From contig NZ_CP108442.1 of the NCBI RefSeq assembly GCF_041435355.1, forward strand, positions 930,001 to 994,000: DNA of 64,000 nt. The letters are read 5' to 3'. The DNA is from Streptomyces sp. NBC_01276. GTDB lineage: Bacteria; Actinomycetota; Actinomycetes; Streptomycetales; Streptomycetaceae. The notes below the pieces were generated by a model, which saw only the letters and a list, made by a program, of their open reading frames with translations, had not been told where the DNA came from and searched no databases. Below, piece by piece: positions 30,235-38,639 of this stretch; within the stretch, counting starts at the first letter, position 1; each line of letters begins with the position of its first letter. Made by a program: the position numbers and the translations under genes.

Positions 30235-32277
30235 TCAGTCCACCACGAACTCGCACCAGACGCACTTGCCGCTGCCGCGCGGCTCCACTCCCCAGACGTC
30301 CGCCAGCCGGTCGACCAGCATCAGGCCCCGCCCCGAGACTCCCGAGTGCCCGGCCTCGCGGCGGCGCGGGAGGGCGCTGGAGCGGTCCTCCACCTCCACC
30401 CGCAGCCGCCGCTGGGTGCCGGCCAGGACGCGCAGGGTCACGATCGCGGGGCCGTCCGTGTGCATCAGGGCGTTCACGATCAGTTCGTCGGCGACCAGTT
30501 CGATCTCGTCGGCCCGGCCCCGCGCGCCCCACGCCCGCACGGCGGCGCCGATCATGTGCCGGGCGGCGACGAGCGCCTCGGGGTCCCCGGGGGCCACGTG
30601 CTGCTGGAGCCGGCCGCCGCCCTGCGGGACGTCCTCGCCCCGGCGGCGGAGCAGGATCAGGGCCATGTCGTCGTCGCCCCGGTCGTCGACGACCTCGCAC
30701 AGCCGGTCGGCGAGCAGTTGGAGGTCGCCCGGTCCGCCGCGCACCAGGTCGGTGAGGAAGCGGATGCCGTCGTCCAGGTCCGCGCCGGGCTGCTCCACCA
30801 GACCGTCGGTGCACATCAGGAGCGTTTCTCCCGGATCCAGTTCCACCGTGGTGACCGGGTACTCCAGGCGGCCGAACTCGGCGGACAGCCCGAGCGGCAG
30901 CCCGCCCTCCACCGGCAGTCGGCGGCAGTCGCCGTCCCGGGTGCGCAGCAGCGGGTCGATGTGGCCGGCGCGCACGATCTGCAGGACCCCGGTGGTCAGG
31001 TCGGCCTCCGCGTAGGTGCAGGTGGCGAAGCGGTCGGTGTCGAGTTCGTGCAGGAAGACCGAGGCGCGGGCCATCACGGTGGCCGGGGAGTGCCCTTCGG
31101 CGGCGTAGGCGCGCAGCACGATGCGCAGTTGTCCCATCACGGCCGCCGCGTGGGTGTCGTGTCCCTGGACGTCGCCGATGACGGCGCCGACGCGGCCTCC
31201 CGGCAGCGGGATGACGTCGTACCAGTCCCCGCCGATGTCCTGGCCCATCCGGGCGGACCGGTAGCGGACGGCGATCTGCGCTCCGGGGACGGAGGGGATC
31301 CGGCGGGGCAGCATCGCCTGCTGGAGGCCTTCGGCGAGGTCGTGCTCCTGTTCGAGCAGCATCGCGCGCTGGAGGCTCTGGGCGATGCTGCTGCCGAGCG
31401 CGACCAGCAGGTTGCGTTCGTCCTGGGTGAAGCCGTCCTTGTCCTGGTAGAGGAGGCCGATCGCGCCGATGGGCCGGGCCTGGGCGATGAGCGGCAGGTA
31501 GGCGGCGGCCGAGATGTCCATCGAGGAGATCCGCGACCAGAGGCCCGGGTAGCCCTCGGCGAACTCGTCCGCCGAGTCGAGGAAGCGCGGCTGGAGCGAG
31601 CGCACGACCTCGCTCATCGGGTACTGCTCGTCGATGCGCGTGTAGCGCGTGCCGGGGACGAAACTCCCGGGCGGGCCTTCGGCCACCAGGTGGATCCGGC
31701 CCGCCTCGACGAGCCCCATGACCATGCCCATCGAGCCGAGCCGTTCCAGGCCGTGGGCGTCCCCGAGGGCGTCGATGACGTCCTTGACGGTGCGGGCGTG
31801 GGCGAGGGCGGCGGTGGTGCTCTCGACCACGGAGGTCTGGCGGCGGCGTTCGTCGTCGAGACCGAGGCGCTCGGCCGAGTGGCTGAGCTCCTCGGTCGCG
31901 TCGCGGACGATGCCGATGATCCGGTACGGGCGGCCGTCGACGTCGCGCATGACGCGCCCCTGGGTGTGGGTCCAGCGGAGCCGGCCGTCGTGGCAGCGGA
32001 TGCGGAAGTAGGCGCCGTAGCTGTCGAGCCCGCTCTTGAGGGCACTGGAGACGAGGGCGTCCAGCCGGGCGCTCTCGGCGGGCGGGACGCGGGGGCCCAG
32101 TGACTCGGGCCGCCCGTCGTACGCGTCGGAGGTCGTGTCGAAGACGTCGAGGGCGGCCGAGTCCAGGTGCATGAGCCCGGTGACCAGGTCCCAGTCGAAA
32201 CTGCCCATCCGGTTCAGTGAGAGCGACCGGTCCGGCTGTGCGGGCCAGTCCTCCGGTGGAGATGTGGTGCTCGACAC
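30235..32277 (-). CDS. PAS-GAF-SpoIIE phosphatase with anti-sigma ATPase domain
   Basis: A 680-residue cytoplasmic signalling protein. Domains in order: PAS (~20-130, RCHDGRLRWTHTQGRVM), GAF (~155-310), SpoIIE/PP2C phosphatase (~330-540) and HATPase_c anti-sigma kinase fold (~555-680). PP2C metal aspartates are intact in GGDWYDVIPLPGG, VIGDVQGHD and DDDMALILL. The ATPase N-box (LVADELIVNALMHT) and G2 box (GRGLMLVDRLADVWG) are present. Such proteins dephosphorylate anti-anti-sigma factors and can re-phosphorylate them or bind sigma factors. The start GTG 32277 (MSSTTSPPED) fits. It follows the DUF6777 gene in the same direction by 25 bp. Confidence 0.93.
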   Translation of the reverse strand: MSSTTSPPEDWPAQPDRSLSLNRMGSFDWDLVTGLMHLDSAALDVFDTTSDAYDGRPESLGPRVPPAESARLDALVSSALKSGLDSYGAYFRIRCHDGRLRWTHTQGRVMRDVDGRPYRIIGIVRDATEELSHSAERLGLDDERRRQTSVVESTTAALAHARTVKDVIDALGDAHGLERLGSMGMVMGLVEAGRIHLVAEGPPGSFVPGTRYTRIDEQYPMSEVVRSLQPRFLDSADEFAEGYPGLWSRISSMDISAAAYLPLIAQARPIGAIGLLYQDKDGFTQDERNLLVALGSSIAQSLQRAMLLEQEHDLAEGLQQAMLPRRIPSVPGAQIAVRYRSARMGQDIGGDWYDVIPLPGGRVGAVIGDVQGHDTHAAAVMGQLRIVLRAYAAEGHSPATVMARASVFLHELDTDRFATCTYAEADLTTGVLQIVRAGHIDPLLRTRDGDCRRLPVEGGLPLGLSAEFGRLEYPVTTVELDPGETLLMCTDGLVEQPGADLDDGIRFLTDLVRGGPGDLQLLADRLCEVVDDRGDDDMALILLRRRGEDVPQGGGRLQQHVAPGDPEALVAARHMIGAAVRAWGARGRADEIELVADELIVNALMHTDGPAIVTLRVLAGTQRRLRVEVEDRSSALPRRREAGHSGVSGRGLMLVDRLADVWGVEPRGSGKCVWCEFVVD

Positions 32278-32302
32278 CGGTCCACCATGACACAGGGGCC
32301 GG

Positions 32303-33964
32303 TCAGGCGCTCTCCAGATTGATGGCGGAGTCGGTGGGCGCCTGCTGCTGGTCCGGGAATCCGAAGGGGTCGGCCGGATCGGTGGGCACGGCCGGGTCGT
32401 GCGTCGGCACGTCGTCCGGGGGGAGGGGCGCCCCCGGGTCGGCGGGGGGCCGGACGGGCTGCGAGGGCAGGTCCTGGAACGGGTCCGGCGGGAGGGCTCC
32501 TTCGGCGGGCCGGTCGGCGGGTACGTCGGCGGGGGGCTTCTGCGGGGTGGCGGGCGCGTTCGGGGCGCTGTCGGCGGCCCGGCCGGGGACGCACGGGGGC
32601 GCGGAGGGGGCGGCGGGGTCGGCCGGGTCCCCGGGGGCGGCGGGCATTCCCGGGGGGCCGGCGGGCGGGCCGAGGGGCGGGGCCGTCTCGTCGAGGGGTC
32701 CGGCGGGCAGGTCCAGGAGCGGCGCCGTCTCGTCCAGCGGCGGGGCCGTCTCGTTCAGGGGCGGGGCCGTCTCGTTCACGGGAGGCGCCGTCTCGTTCAG
32801 GGGCCCGGACGACGGGCCGAGGAGGGGCGCCGGGGCGTTCACGGGCCCGGCCGGCAGGTCCAGCGGGGGCGCCGTCTCGGCCAGCGGGGGCGCGGTCTCG
32901 TCGAGGTGCCCGGCGAGCGGGCCGGTGGGGGCGGCCGGCTCCCCGGGAGGGCCGGCGGGCGGACCGCCCGGGAGGTCGGACGTGGTCCCGGAGGGCGGCG
33001 GCCCGGAAGGGGTGCCGGGCGGGGGCGCGGACGGCGGGGTGGACGGGGCTTTCGGCGGGGTGGTCCGGGCCAGGCTGTTCGGGTCCGGGCCGGCGCAGGG
33101 GTCTGAGGGATCCGGCGGGGTCGCGGGTCCGTTCGGGATGCCCTCGGCCGGATCGTAGGGGGGCAGGACCCGGGGGACCTTGTCCTGGGCGCCGTCGTCG
33201 CCCGTCTTGCGTTCGATCCAGGTGTTGTCGGCGATGTTCACGATCACCAGGCTGTTGATCGCCTGGGCCGTCGGCTCGATGACGATGACCTGGTTGGGCT
33301 GGTAGCCGTTCCACTGGTCGCCCTTGAGCACCGGGCTCCCCTTCGCCCCGAGCGGTGCGGCCAGCGGGTTCCCGCAGGCGCAGCGGACGCGCGGCATGCC
33401 GTGGGCGTCGACGAGGACGGCCGTGCCGGCCTGGAGGACGGCCTGGTAGCCGTCGGCACGGCCGTCTCGGAAGGCGTGGTTGGTGATCCGGGTGTCCGCG
33501 CGCAGGACCACCGGGGTGAGTCCGCGCAGGAACTCGGGGATCTTCTCCCGTTCGACGCCGGCGACCTCGGCGAAGGCGCGGGACTTGGCGTCGTCCGAGG
33601 TCAGGAGGGTGACCTGGCGTTCGACATCGCAGCTGCCGAGCCGGTTCGTCCCGCCGTACAGGCCGGGGGTGGCGGCGCCGACCGTACGGATGCCCCGGCC
33701 GCTCGCGTTGGGCAGCGGCGGCTGGACGGGCGCCGACTCGGCGGTGGCCGACGAAGGGGTGAAGGGGTCGGGGCCGGGGGCGCCGACGGGCTGGAGGGCG
33801 AGCTCCATCCGGTCGGCGGCGGCGCCCTTGGTCTGTTCGGGGGCCGAACCCGAGCAGCCGGCGGCGAGGAGGCCGACGACCGCCAAGAGGGCCGCGCAGG
33901 CCGGTACGTGACGGCGCGGCGCCTGACGGTGTGTCGGTGCGGGCACGTCATTCGCGTCGTTCAC
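32303..33964 (-). CDS. DUF6777-type lipoprotein with long proline-rich repeat tail
   Basis: A 553-residue exported protein. The signal peptide ends in lipobox LLAAGCS. Residues ~60-270 form a folded domain (GLYGGTNRLGSCDVERQVTLL, RCACGNPLAAP, WNGYQPNQVIVIEP) matching the DUF6777 family as I recall it. From ~280 to the end it is a low-complexity Pro/Ala/Gly/Asp tail with repeated ETAPPL[NDA] heptads. The folded part resembles a surface binding module, the tail a wall-spanning stalk. Start ATG 33964. It lies upstream of the SpoIIE phosphatase gene and divergent from the YndJ operon. Function unknown. Confidence 0.8.
   Translation of the reverse strand: MNDANDVPAPTHRQAPRRHVPACAALLAVVGLLAAGCSGSAPEQTKGAAADRMELALQPVGAPGPDPFTPSSATAESAPVQPPLPNASGRGIRTVGAATPGLYGGTNRLGSCDVERQVTLLTSDDAKSRAFAEVAGVEREKIPEFLRGLTPVVLRADTRITNHAFRDGRADGYQAVLQAGTAVLVDAHGMPRVRCACGNPLAAPLGAKGSPVLKGDQWNGYQPNQVIVIEPTAQAINSLVIVNIADNTWIERKTGDDGAQDKVPRVLPPYDPAEGIPNGPATPPDPSDPCAGPDPNSLARTTPPKAPSTPPSAPPPGTPSGPPPSGTTSDLPGGPPAGPPGEPAAPTGPLAGHLDETAPPLAETAPPLDLPAGPVNAPAPLLGPSSGPLNETAPPVNETAPPLNETAPPLDETAPLLDLPAGPLDETAPPLGPPAGPPGMPAAPGDPADPAAPSAPPCVPGRAADSAPNAPATPQKPPADVPADRPAEGALPPDPFQDLPSQPVRPPADPGAPLPPDDVPTHDPAVPTDPADPFGFPDQQQAPTDSAINLESA
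32677..32900. repeat. 21-bp coding repeats in the DUF6777 tail
   Basis: The motif GCCGTCTCG recurs with exact 21-bp period at 32724, 32745, 32766 and 32787, with further imperfect copies near 32682, 32870 and 32891. It encodes the ETAPPL heptads on the minus strand. Copy number is likely to vary between strains. Confidence 0.85.
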
Positions 33965-34050
33965 GCTGCTCTCCCTTTTCGCCCCGGTTGCTCCTCTCTT
34001 GTCTGCCGCATCTCCCCCGACACCGCAACCGGAGCGCCCGTCAGATCGTA

Positions 34051-34064
34051 TTGAACATGTTCAA
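34051..34064. promoter_or_regulatory. Palindromic operator 1 upstream of yndJ operon
   Basis: TTGAACATGTTCAA is a perfect 14-bp palindrome in the divergent gap between the DUF6777 gene and the yndJ-like gene. Together with the site at 34092 it forms a pair of identical half-sites (TTGAAC) with centres 41 bp apart, close to four helical turns. This suggests cooperative binding by a TetR- or MarR-type repressor encoded elsewhere. Confidence 0.8.
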
Positions 34065-34091
34065 CGAAAAGCGTAGGGTCACGACCGTGAG

Positions 34092-34105
34092 TTGAACGCG
34101 TTCAA
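34092..34105. promoter_or_regulatory. Palindromic operator 2 upstream of yndJ operon
   Basis: TTGAACGCGTTCAA is a perfect 14-bp palindrome whose end overlaps the ribosome site (AAAGGAG) of the yndJ-like gene. A protein bound here would block transcription or elongation. Its half-sites equal those of the site at 34051; only the central two bases differ. Confidence 0.8.
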
Positions 34106-34116
34106 AGGAGCGGACC

Positions 34117-35022
34117 TTGACCGTCCTCGTGAACCTGATCGTCGCCCTGGGGATGGGCTGCGCCGTCCCCCTGGGCCTGCGCCTGATCGACCCGGTCCGG
34201 TTGCGCCGCGCGGCCCGGCTGTGGCCCCTCGCGGCCGTGCCGGGGGCGCTGTGCCCCTGGCTCCCGCGCGGCCCGGCGGCCACGGCCCTCGCCGCGCTCT
34301 ACGCGGCGGCCGCCCTGGCCCTCGCCTGCTCGGCCGGGGCCCGGCTGCGGCAGGTGCTCGCCCGGACCCCGCCCGGGGGCCGGCGACTGCCGGACCCGGC
34401 CGAGGCGGCCGTGCTCACCGCCCTGGTGTCGCCCTCGGTCGCCGCGACCGCCCTGGTCGCCGAGCGGGCCGGCTACCGGCTCTTCGGCTTCGACCTGGAC
34501 GTCCTGGCGCTGACCGTCCCGCACTTCCACTTCGCCGGGTTCACCGCCGCCCTGGTCGCCGGTCTGGTGTGCCGCTCGTCGGGCACGCGGCGCGGGGCGC
34601 GCTGGGCCGCGTACAGCGTCCCGGCGGGGACCCTGCTGGTCCTGCTCGGCTACTTCGTCGACGACTGGGCCGAACTGCTGGGCGCGGTGGTGCTGACCAC
34701 GGGGATGTGGGCGGTGGCCCTGGTGACCTGGCGGGACCTGCGGCCCGCCGCGCGGGACCGGACCACCGCGACGCTGCTGGCCGTGTCGGCGGCGGTCCTC
34801 GTGGCCACGATGCTGCTCGCCCTGTGGTGGGCGGCGGGCGAGGCCACCGGGATCGTCCACCCCACCCTGACCTGGATGGCCGCCACGCACGGGCTGGGCA
34901 ACGCACTCGGTTTCGCCCTGTGCTCCCTGCTGGCGTGGCGCCGCCTGACCCCGGCGGCCCCCGTGTCCCCCACGGCCCCCGCGCCCGTAGCCCTCGCGGC
35001 GGCGCCCGCACCCCGCCCCTGA
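34117..35022 (+). CDS. YndJ-family membrane protein
   Basis: A 301-residue polytopic membrane protein with about eight or nine helices. The PHFHFAGFTAALVAG segment and the preceding ERAGYRLFGFDLDVLALTVPHF fit the YndJ family, named from Bacillus but of unknown function. TTG 34117 is chosen because AAAGGAG is 6 nt upstream, partly within the second palindromic operator. It is followed by the DUF1990 gene after 25 bp and the lipase maturation factor-like gene, so an operon is likely. Ala/Pro-rich C-terminal tail. Confidence 0.8.
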   Translation: MTVLVNLIVALGMGCAVPLGLRLIDPVRLRRAARLWPLAAVPGALCPWLPRGPAATALAALYAAAALALACSAGARLRQVLARTPPGGRRLPDPAEAAVLTALVSPSVAATALVAERAGYRLFGFDLDVLALTVPHFHFAGFTAALVAGLVCRSSGTRRGARWAAYSVPAGTLLVLLGYFVDDWAELLGAVVLTTGMWAVALVTWRDLRPAARDRTTATLLAVSAAVLVATMLLALWWAAGEATGIVHPTLTWMAATHGLGNALGFALCSLLAWRRLTPAAPVSPTAPAPVALAAAPAPRP

Positions 35023-35047
35023 TGTCCGATCGAACGGAGAACACGCC

Positions 35048-35587
35048 ATGACCCGCCTCATCAGCGCCGGCCGGGACACCGTCAACTACCCCGACCGGGG
35101 TGCGACGGCCCGCCGGCCCCTGCCCGCCGGATACAACCACCTGCACCACCGCACCCGGATCGGCCGGGGCCGGGCCGCCTTCGAAGCCGCCGGGGCCGCG
35201 GTCACGACCTTCCACGCCCACCGGGCCTCGGGCCTCAGCGTCCGTACACCCGGGGGCGGCGGCGCCGTGCGGCCCGGTCTGCGCGCGGAGGTGGGGATCG
35301 GCCTGGGACCGCTGCGGATCACCGCTCCCTGCCAGGTGGTCTGGACCGCGTACGAGCCCACCCGCACCGGCTTCGCGTACGGAACCCTGCCCGGGCACCC
35401 CGAATGCGGGGAGGAGTCCTTCCTGGTGGAGATCGACGCCGACGGCGCCGTGTGGTTCACGGTCACCGCCTTCAGCCGCCCGGACCGCTGGTACACCCGG
35501 CTCGCGGGTCCCGTGGTCCCCCTCCTCCAGCACGGCTACGCGCGGTGGCTGGCCCGCCACCTGCGCGCCCTGGCCGCCGGCGCCTGA
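35048..35587 (+). CDS. DUF1990 family protein
   Basis: A 179-residue soluble protein matching DUF1990: GYNHLHHRTRIGRGRAAFEAAGAAV at the N-terminus and TRTGFAYGTLPGHPECGEESFLVE in the core. The family adopts a lipid- or small-ligand-binding fold and is often encoded beside YndJ-type membrane proteins. Its role is unknown; a link to lipids is only inferred from the operon. Start ATG 35048 is preceded by GGAGAACACGCC. It is 11 bp from the next gene. Confidence 0.85.
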   Translation: MTRLISAGRDTVNYPDRGATARRPLPAGYNHLHHRTRIGRGRAAFEAAGAAVTTFHAHRASGLSVRTPGGGGAVRPGLRAEVGIGLGPLRITAPCQVVWTAYEPTRTGFAYGTLPGHPECGEESFLVEIDADGAVWFTVTAFSRPDRWYTRLAGPVVPLLQHGYARWLARHLRALAAGA

Positions 35588-35598
35588 TACTGGAGGGG

Positions 35599-37038
35599 AT
35601 GGACTGGTTCACGGCGCCCGGATACTGGCTGGGCCGGCTGGTCTTCCAGCGGGCCCTGGCGGGCGTCTACGTCTTCGCGTTCGTCGGGGCCGCCCTGCAG
35701 TTCCGGGCCCTGATCGGGGCGCGCGGCATGCTGCCCGTCCCGGACTACCTGCGGTACATGCCCTTCCGCCACGCCCCGAGCCTGTTCCAACTGCGCTACT
35801 CCGACGGACTCTTCGCCGGCTGCGCGTGGGCCGGGGCGGCCCTCGCGGCGGCGCTGGCCGCGGGCGCGGGCGACCTCGTGCCGCTGGGCGCGGCCATGGG
35901 GATGTGGACGGTGCTGTGGCTGCTCTACCTGTCGATCGTGAACGTGGGGCAGACCTGGTACTCCTTCGGCTGGGAGTCCCTGCTGCTGGAGGTCGGGTTC
36001 CTGGCCGTCTTCCTCGGCAACTCCCGGACCGGGCCGCCCGTGCTGGTGCTGTGGCTGCTGCGGTGGGTGCTGTTCCGGGTGGAGTTCGGCGCCGGGCTGA
36101 TCAAGATGCGCGGCGACGCCTGCTGGCGCAGGCTCACCTGTCTCTACCACCATCACGAGACGCAGCCGATGCCCGGTCCGCTCAGCTGGTTCTTCCACCG
36201 TCTGCCGCGCCCCGTCCACCGGGTGGAGTGCGCGGCGAACCACGTGACCCAACTGATCGTCCCGGTCCTGCTGTTCACGCCGCAGCCGGTGGCCTCGTAC
36301 GCGGCGTGCGTCATGGTGGCCACCCAGCTGTGGCTGGTGCTGTCGGGCAACTTCGCCTGGCTGAACTGGCTGACGATCACGCTCGCGCTTCCGGCCGTCG
36401 ACTTCACCGCGCTCGCCGGTACCCCGCCCGCCGCCGCGTCGGGCGCGGCACCGGTCTGGTTCGTCGTCCTCGTCTGCGCGGTGACGGCGCTGGTCCTGGT
36501 GCTCAGCCGGCATCCGGTGGCCAACATGATCTCGCCGCGCCAGGTGATGAACCGGTCCTTCGACCCGCTCCACCTGGTCAACACCTACGGGGCGTTCGGC
36601 ACGGTCGGGCGGATCCGCGACGAGGTCGTGGTCGAGGGGACCGCCGACGCGGTGCCCCGCGAGGACGGCGCCTGGCGGGAGTACGGCTTCAAGGGCAAGC
36701 CGGGCGATCCGCTGCGGATGCCGCGCCAGTTCGCCCCGTACCACCTGCGGCTGGACTGGCTGATGTGGTTCGCGGCCCTCTCCCCCGGCTATGCCCGGGA
36801 CTGGTTCGGGCCGTTCGTCGAGCGGCTGCTGGCGGGCGACCGGGACACGCTGCGGCTGATCCGCCACAACCCCTTCCCGGACGCCCCGCCGCGGTTCGTG
36901 CGGGCCCGGCTCTACCGGTACCGGTTCACCACCTGGCGGGAGCTCCGCGAGACGGGCGCCTGGTGGCACCGCACGCCGCTGCGCGAGTACCTGCCGCCGA
37001 CCCGGCTCGCCGGAGCCCGCGCCTCAGAGCCCGAGTAG
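35599..37038 (+). CDS. Lipase maturation factor (LMF1-like) membrane protein
   Basis: A 479-residue membrane protein of the lipase maturation factor family. Family-typical segments include GLFAGCAWAGAAL..., VGQTWYSFGWESLLLEVGFLAVFL, RVEFGAGLIKMRGDACWRRLTCLYHHHETQPMPGPLSWF, the central helices, and the soluble C-terminal YGFKGKPGDPLRMPRQFAPYHLRLDWLMWFAALSP. In animals LMF1 helps lipases fold in the ER; the bacterial role is unknown but may concern extracytoplasmic folding or lipids. ATG 35599 overlaps GGAGGGG, so translation may rely on coupling. Its 3' end overlaps the convergent epimerase gene by 15 bp. Confidence 0.88.
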   Translation: MDWFTAPGYWLGRLVFQRALAGVYVFAFVGAALQFRALIGARGMLPVPDYLRYMPFRHAPSLFQLRYSDGLFAGCAWAGAALAAALAAGAGDLVPLGAAMGMWTVLWLLYLSIVNVGQTWYSFGWESLLLEVGFLAVFLGNSRTGPPVLVLWLLRWVLFRVEFGAGLIKMRGDACWRRLTCLYHHHETQPMPGPLSWFFHRLPRPVHRVECAANHVTQLIVPVLLFTPQPVASYAACVMVATQLWLVLSGNFAWLNWLTITLALPAVDFTALAGTPPAAASGAAPVWFVVLVCAVTALVLVLSRHPVANMISPRQVMNRSFDPLHLVNTYGAFGTVGRIRDEVVVEGTADAVPREDGAWREYGFKGKPGDPLRMPRQFAPYHLRLDWLMWFAALSPGYARDWFGPFVERLLAGDRDTLRLIRHNPFPDAPPRFVRARLYRYRFTTWRELRETGAWWHRTPLREYLPPTRLAGARASEPE

Positions 37039-38007
37039 GTCCGCCTCCCGCTCGGCGGAGATGCCCGGCGCGGGCCGGTCGGAGCGCTGGGGGGCGACGC
37101 CGCCGAGGGAGCGGAGCCAGGCCCAGGTGTCGGCGGCCGTCTCCTCGACGGGGCGGCACTTCAGGCCCGTTTCCAGGGCCCGGGTGGCGTCGCCGCCGAA
37201 CATGTGGGCATGACCCTCGCCCTCCGGGATCCAGACGGGCAGTTCGGTCCAGGGCTGGATCCCCGCCGCCTCGATCACGGCCTGGTCGGTCCAGCGCGGC
37301 TCCAGGGGTACACCGGCGGCGGCGGCGCAGGCCTCCAGGAGGCTGCCCATCGTGGCGTGGCCCAGCGGGGAGATCAGGTCGTAGGCGCCGCCGTGGCCGG
37401 CCTCCGCCGCGTCCAGGGTCCAGTGCGCGAGGTCGCGCACGTCGATGTACTGGAGCGGGAGCCCGGGGCGTCCGGGGGCCAGGAGGGGGCCGCCGCGCGC
37501 GACCCTGTTCAGCCACCAGGGCAGTCGGCCGACGTTCTCGTACGGACCGAGGATCAGCCCGGCGCGCACGAGCAGCGCGCGCTCCCCGAAGGCGTCGACG
37601 GCGGCGATCTCGGCGCCCCTCTTGTCCTCGGCGTAGGCGACGGAGTCCGCGTCGGGCGATCCCTCGACCAGCGGGGCGTCCTCACCGGGGCCCGCGGTCG
37701 GGGGGTAGGCGTAGACCGAACGGGTGGAGACGTACACGTACCGGCCGACCCGGCCGGCCAGCAGGCGGGCACTGTCGCGGACCGCGGTGGGGGCGCCGCC
37801 CCAGGTGTCGACGACGAGGTCCCACTCCCCCTCGGCGAGGGAGTCCAGGCCGCCGGGGAGCGTACGGTCCCCGTGGACGGCGGAGGTTCCCGGCGGGGGC
37901 GCGTGGTGCCCCCGGTGGAAGACGGTCACCTCCCAGCCCCGCTCCAGGGCGTCTTCGGTGATCGCGCGCCCGACGAATTCGGTCCCACCCAGCATCAGTA
38001 GCTTCAT
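37024..38007 (-). CDS. NAD-dependent epimerase/dehydratase (extended SDR)
   Basis: A 327-residue Rossmann-fold enzyme. The nucleotide motif is MLGGTEFVGRAITEDAL; VSTRSVYAYPPT carries the Ser region, but the typical YxxxK becomes YAEDKRGAE, which preserves Tyr and Lys. The central GLILGPYENVGRLPWWL and LQYIDVRDLAHWTLDA are usual for NDP-sugar-type extended SDRs. I chose ATG 38007; a longer frame to 38073 lacks homology. The 3' ends of this gene and the lipase maturation factor gene overlap by 15 bp. The substrate is unknown. Confidence 0.88.
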   Translation of the reverse strand: MKLLMLGGTEFVGRAITEDALERGWEVTVFHRGHHAPPPGTSAVHGDRTLPGGLDSLAEGEWDLVVDTWGGAPTAVRDSARLLAGRVGRYVYVSTRSVYAYPPTAGPGEDAPLVEGSPDADSVAYAEDKRGAEIAAVDAFGERALLVRAGLILGPYENVGRLPWWLNRVARGGPLLAPGRPGLPLQYIDVRDLAHWTLDAAEAGHGGAYDLISPLGHATMGSLLEACAAAAGVPLEPRWTDQAVIEAAGIQPWTELPVWIPEGEGHAHMFGGDATRALETGLKCRPVEETAADTWAWLRSLGGVAPQRSDRPAPGISAEREADLLGL

Positions 38008-38181
38008 GGGTCCGACCTTGCCGGGGCGGATCCGCCGGGGGAAGTCATGATCGCCCATAGCGATGACGCTCACGGCGTAGGCCGGACGGGAACCCCGCGC
38101 GGACGGCGGGAACGCGGATCCGCCCCGCGACGTGGCGCGCCCCCGTCACCCTCGGGTGCGGGGGCGCGTCGGGCTCCGGCC

Positions 38182-38352
38182 CTAGTCGATGCCGGGCAGG
38201 ATGTGCGGTTCCGCCAGGTCGTCCTCGTAGCCGGCGAGCCGGATGGGTGCGGAGCGGGCCCAGACCTCGAGGCTGCCGAGTTCGTCGGACCGCGTGCTCG
38301 CCCTCCAGCCCGTGCGCTCCATGGTCGGGTCGGTCTTGGTCATCTCAGTCAC
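38182..38352 (-). CDS. 56-residue small protein of unknown function
   Basis: A short frame (MTEMTKTDPTMERTGWRAS...) ending in ...HILPGID with a TAG stop. AAGGGAG lies 6 nt upstream of GTG 38352, codon positions are strongly GC3-biased like the host, and no competing gene covers it. The product is acidic, has no signal peptide or membrane helix, and contains a WARSAPIRLAGYEDD segment that looks structured. It could be a regulatory small protein or a peptide precursor, but no modifying enzyme is adjacent. I do not recognise a named family. Confidence 0.65.
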   Translation of the reverse strand: MTEMTKTDPTMERTGWRASTRSDELGSLEVWARSAPIRLAGYEDDLAEPHILPGID

Positions 38353-38639
38353 CGCGCACTCCCTTGTGTCGCGTAACCCGGCGGGCTCGTCCGCGCGCCG
38401 GAATAGGGATATAGAAGGTCTTCCGGACGCGGTGGCGCCATGGTGGAGCGGGGCCCGGGTGAGGCTCCTTGCGCTTCAGGGTACACATATGAGCGGGGGC
38501 CCGCTCGATGGAACGGTAAAATCCGCGCTGGACCGCTTGTTTTCTCCCCGAGTTCAGGAAGTCGCCCACCGGCGTGTCCGCCGGGACTGATCTGCTCGGG
38601 TGCGGAGGCACGCGAGCGGAGACGACAGAGGGAGTCACG

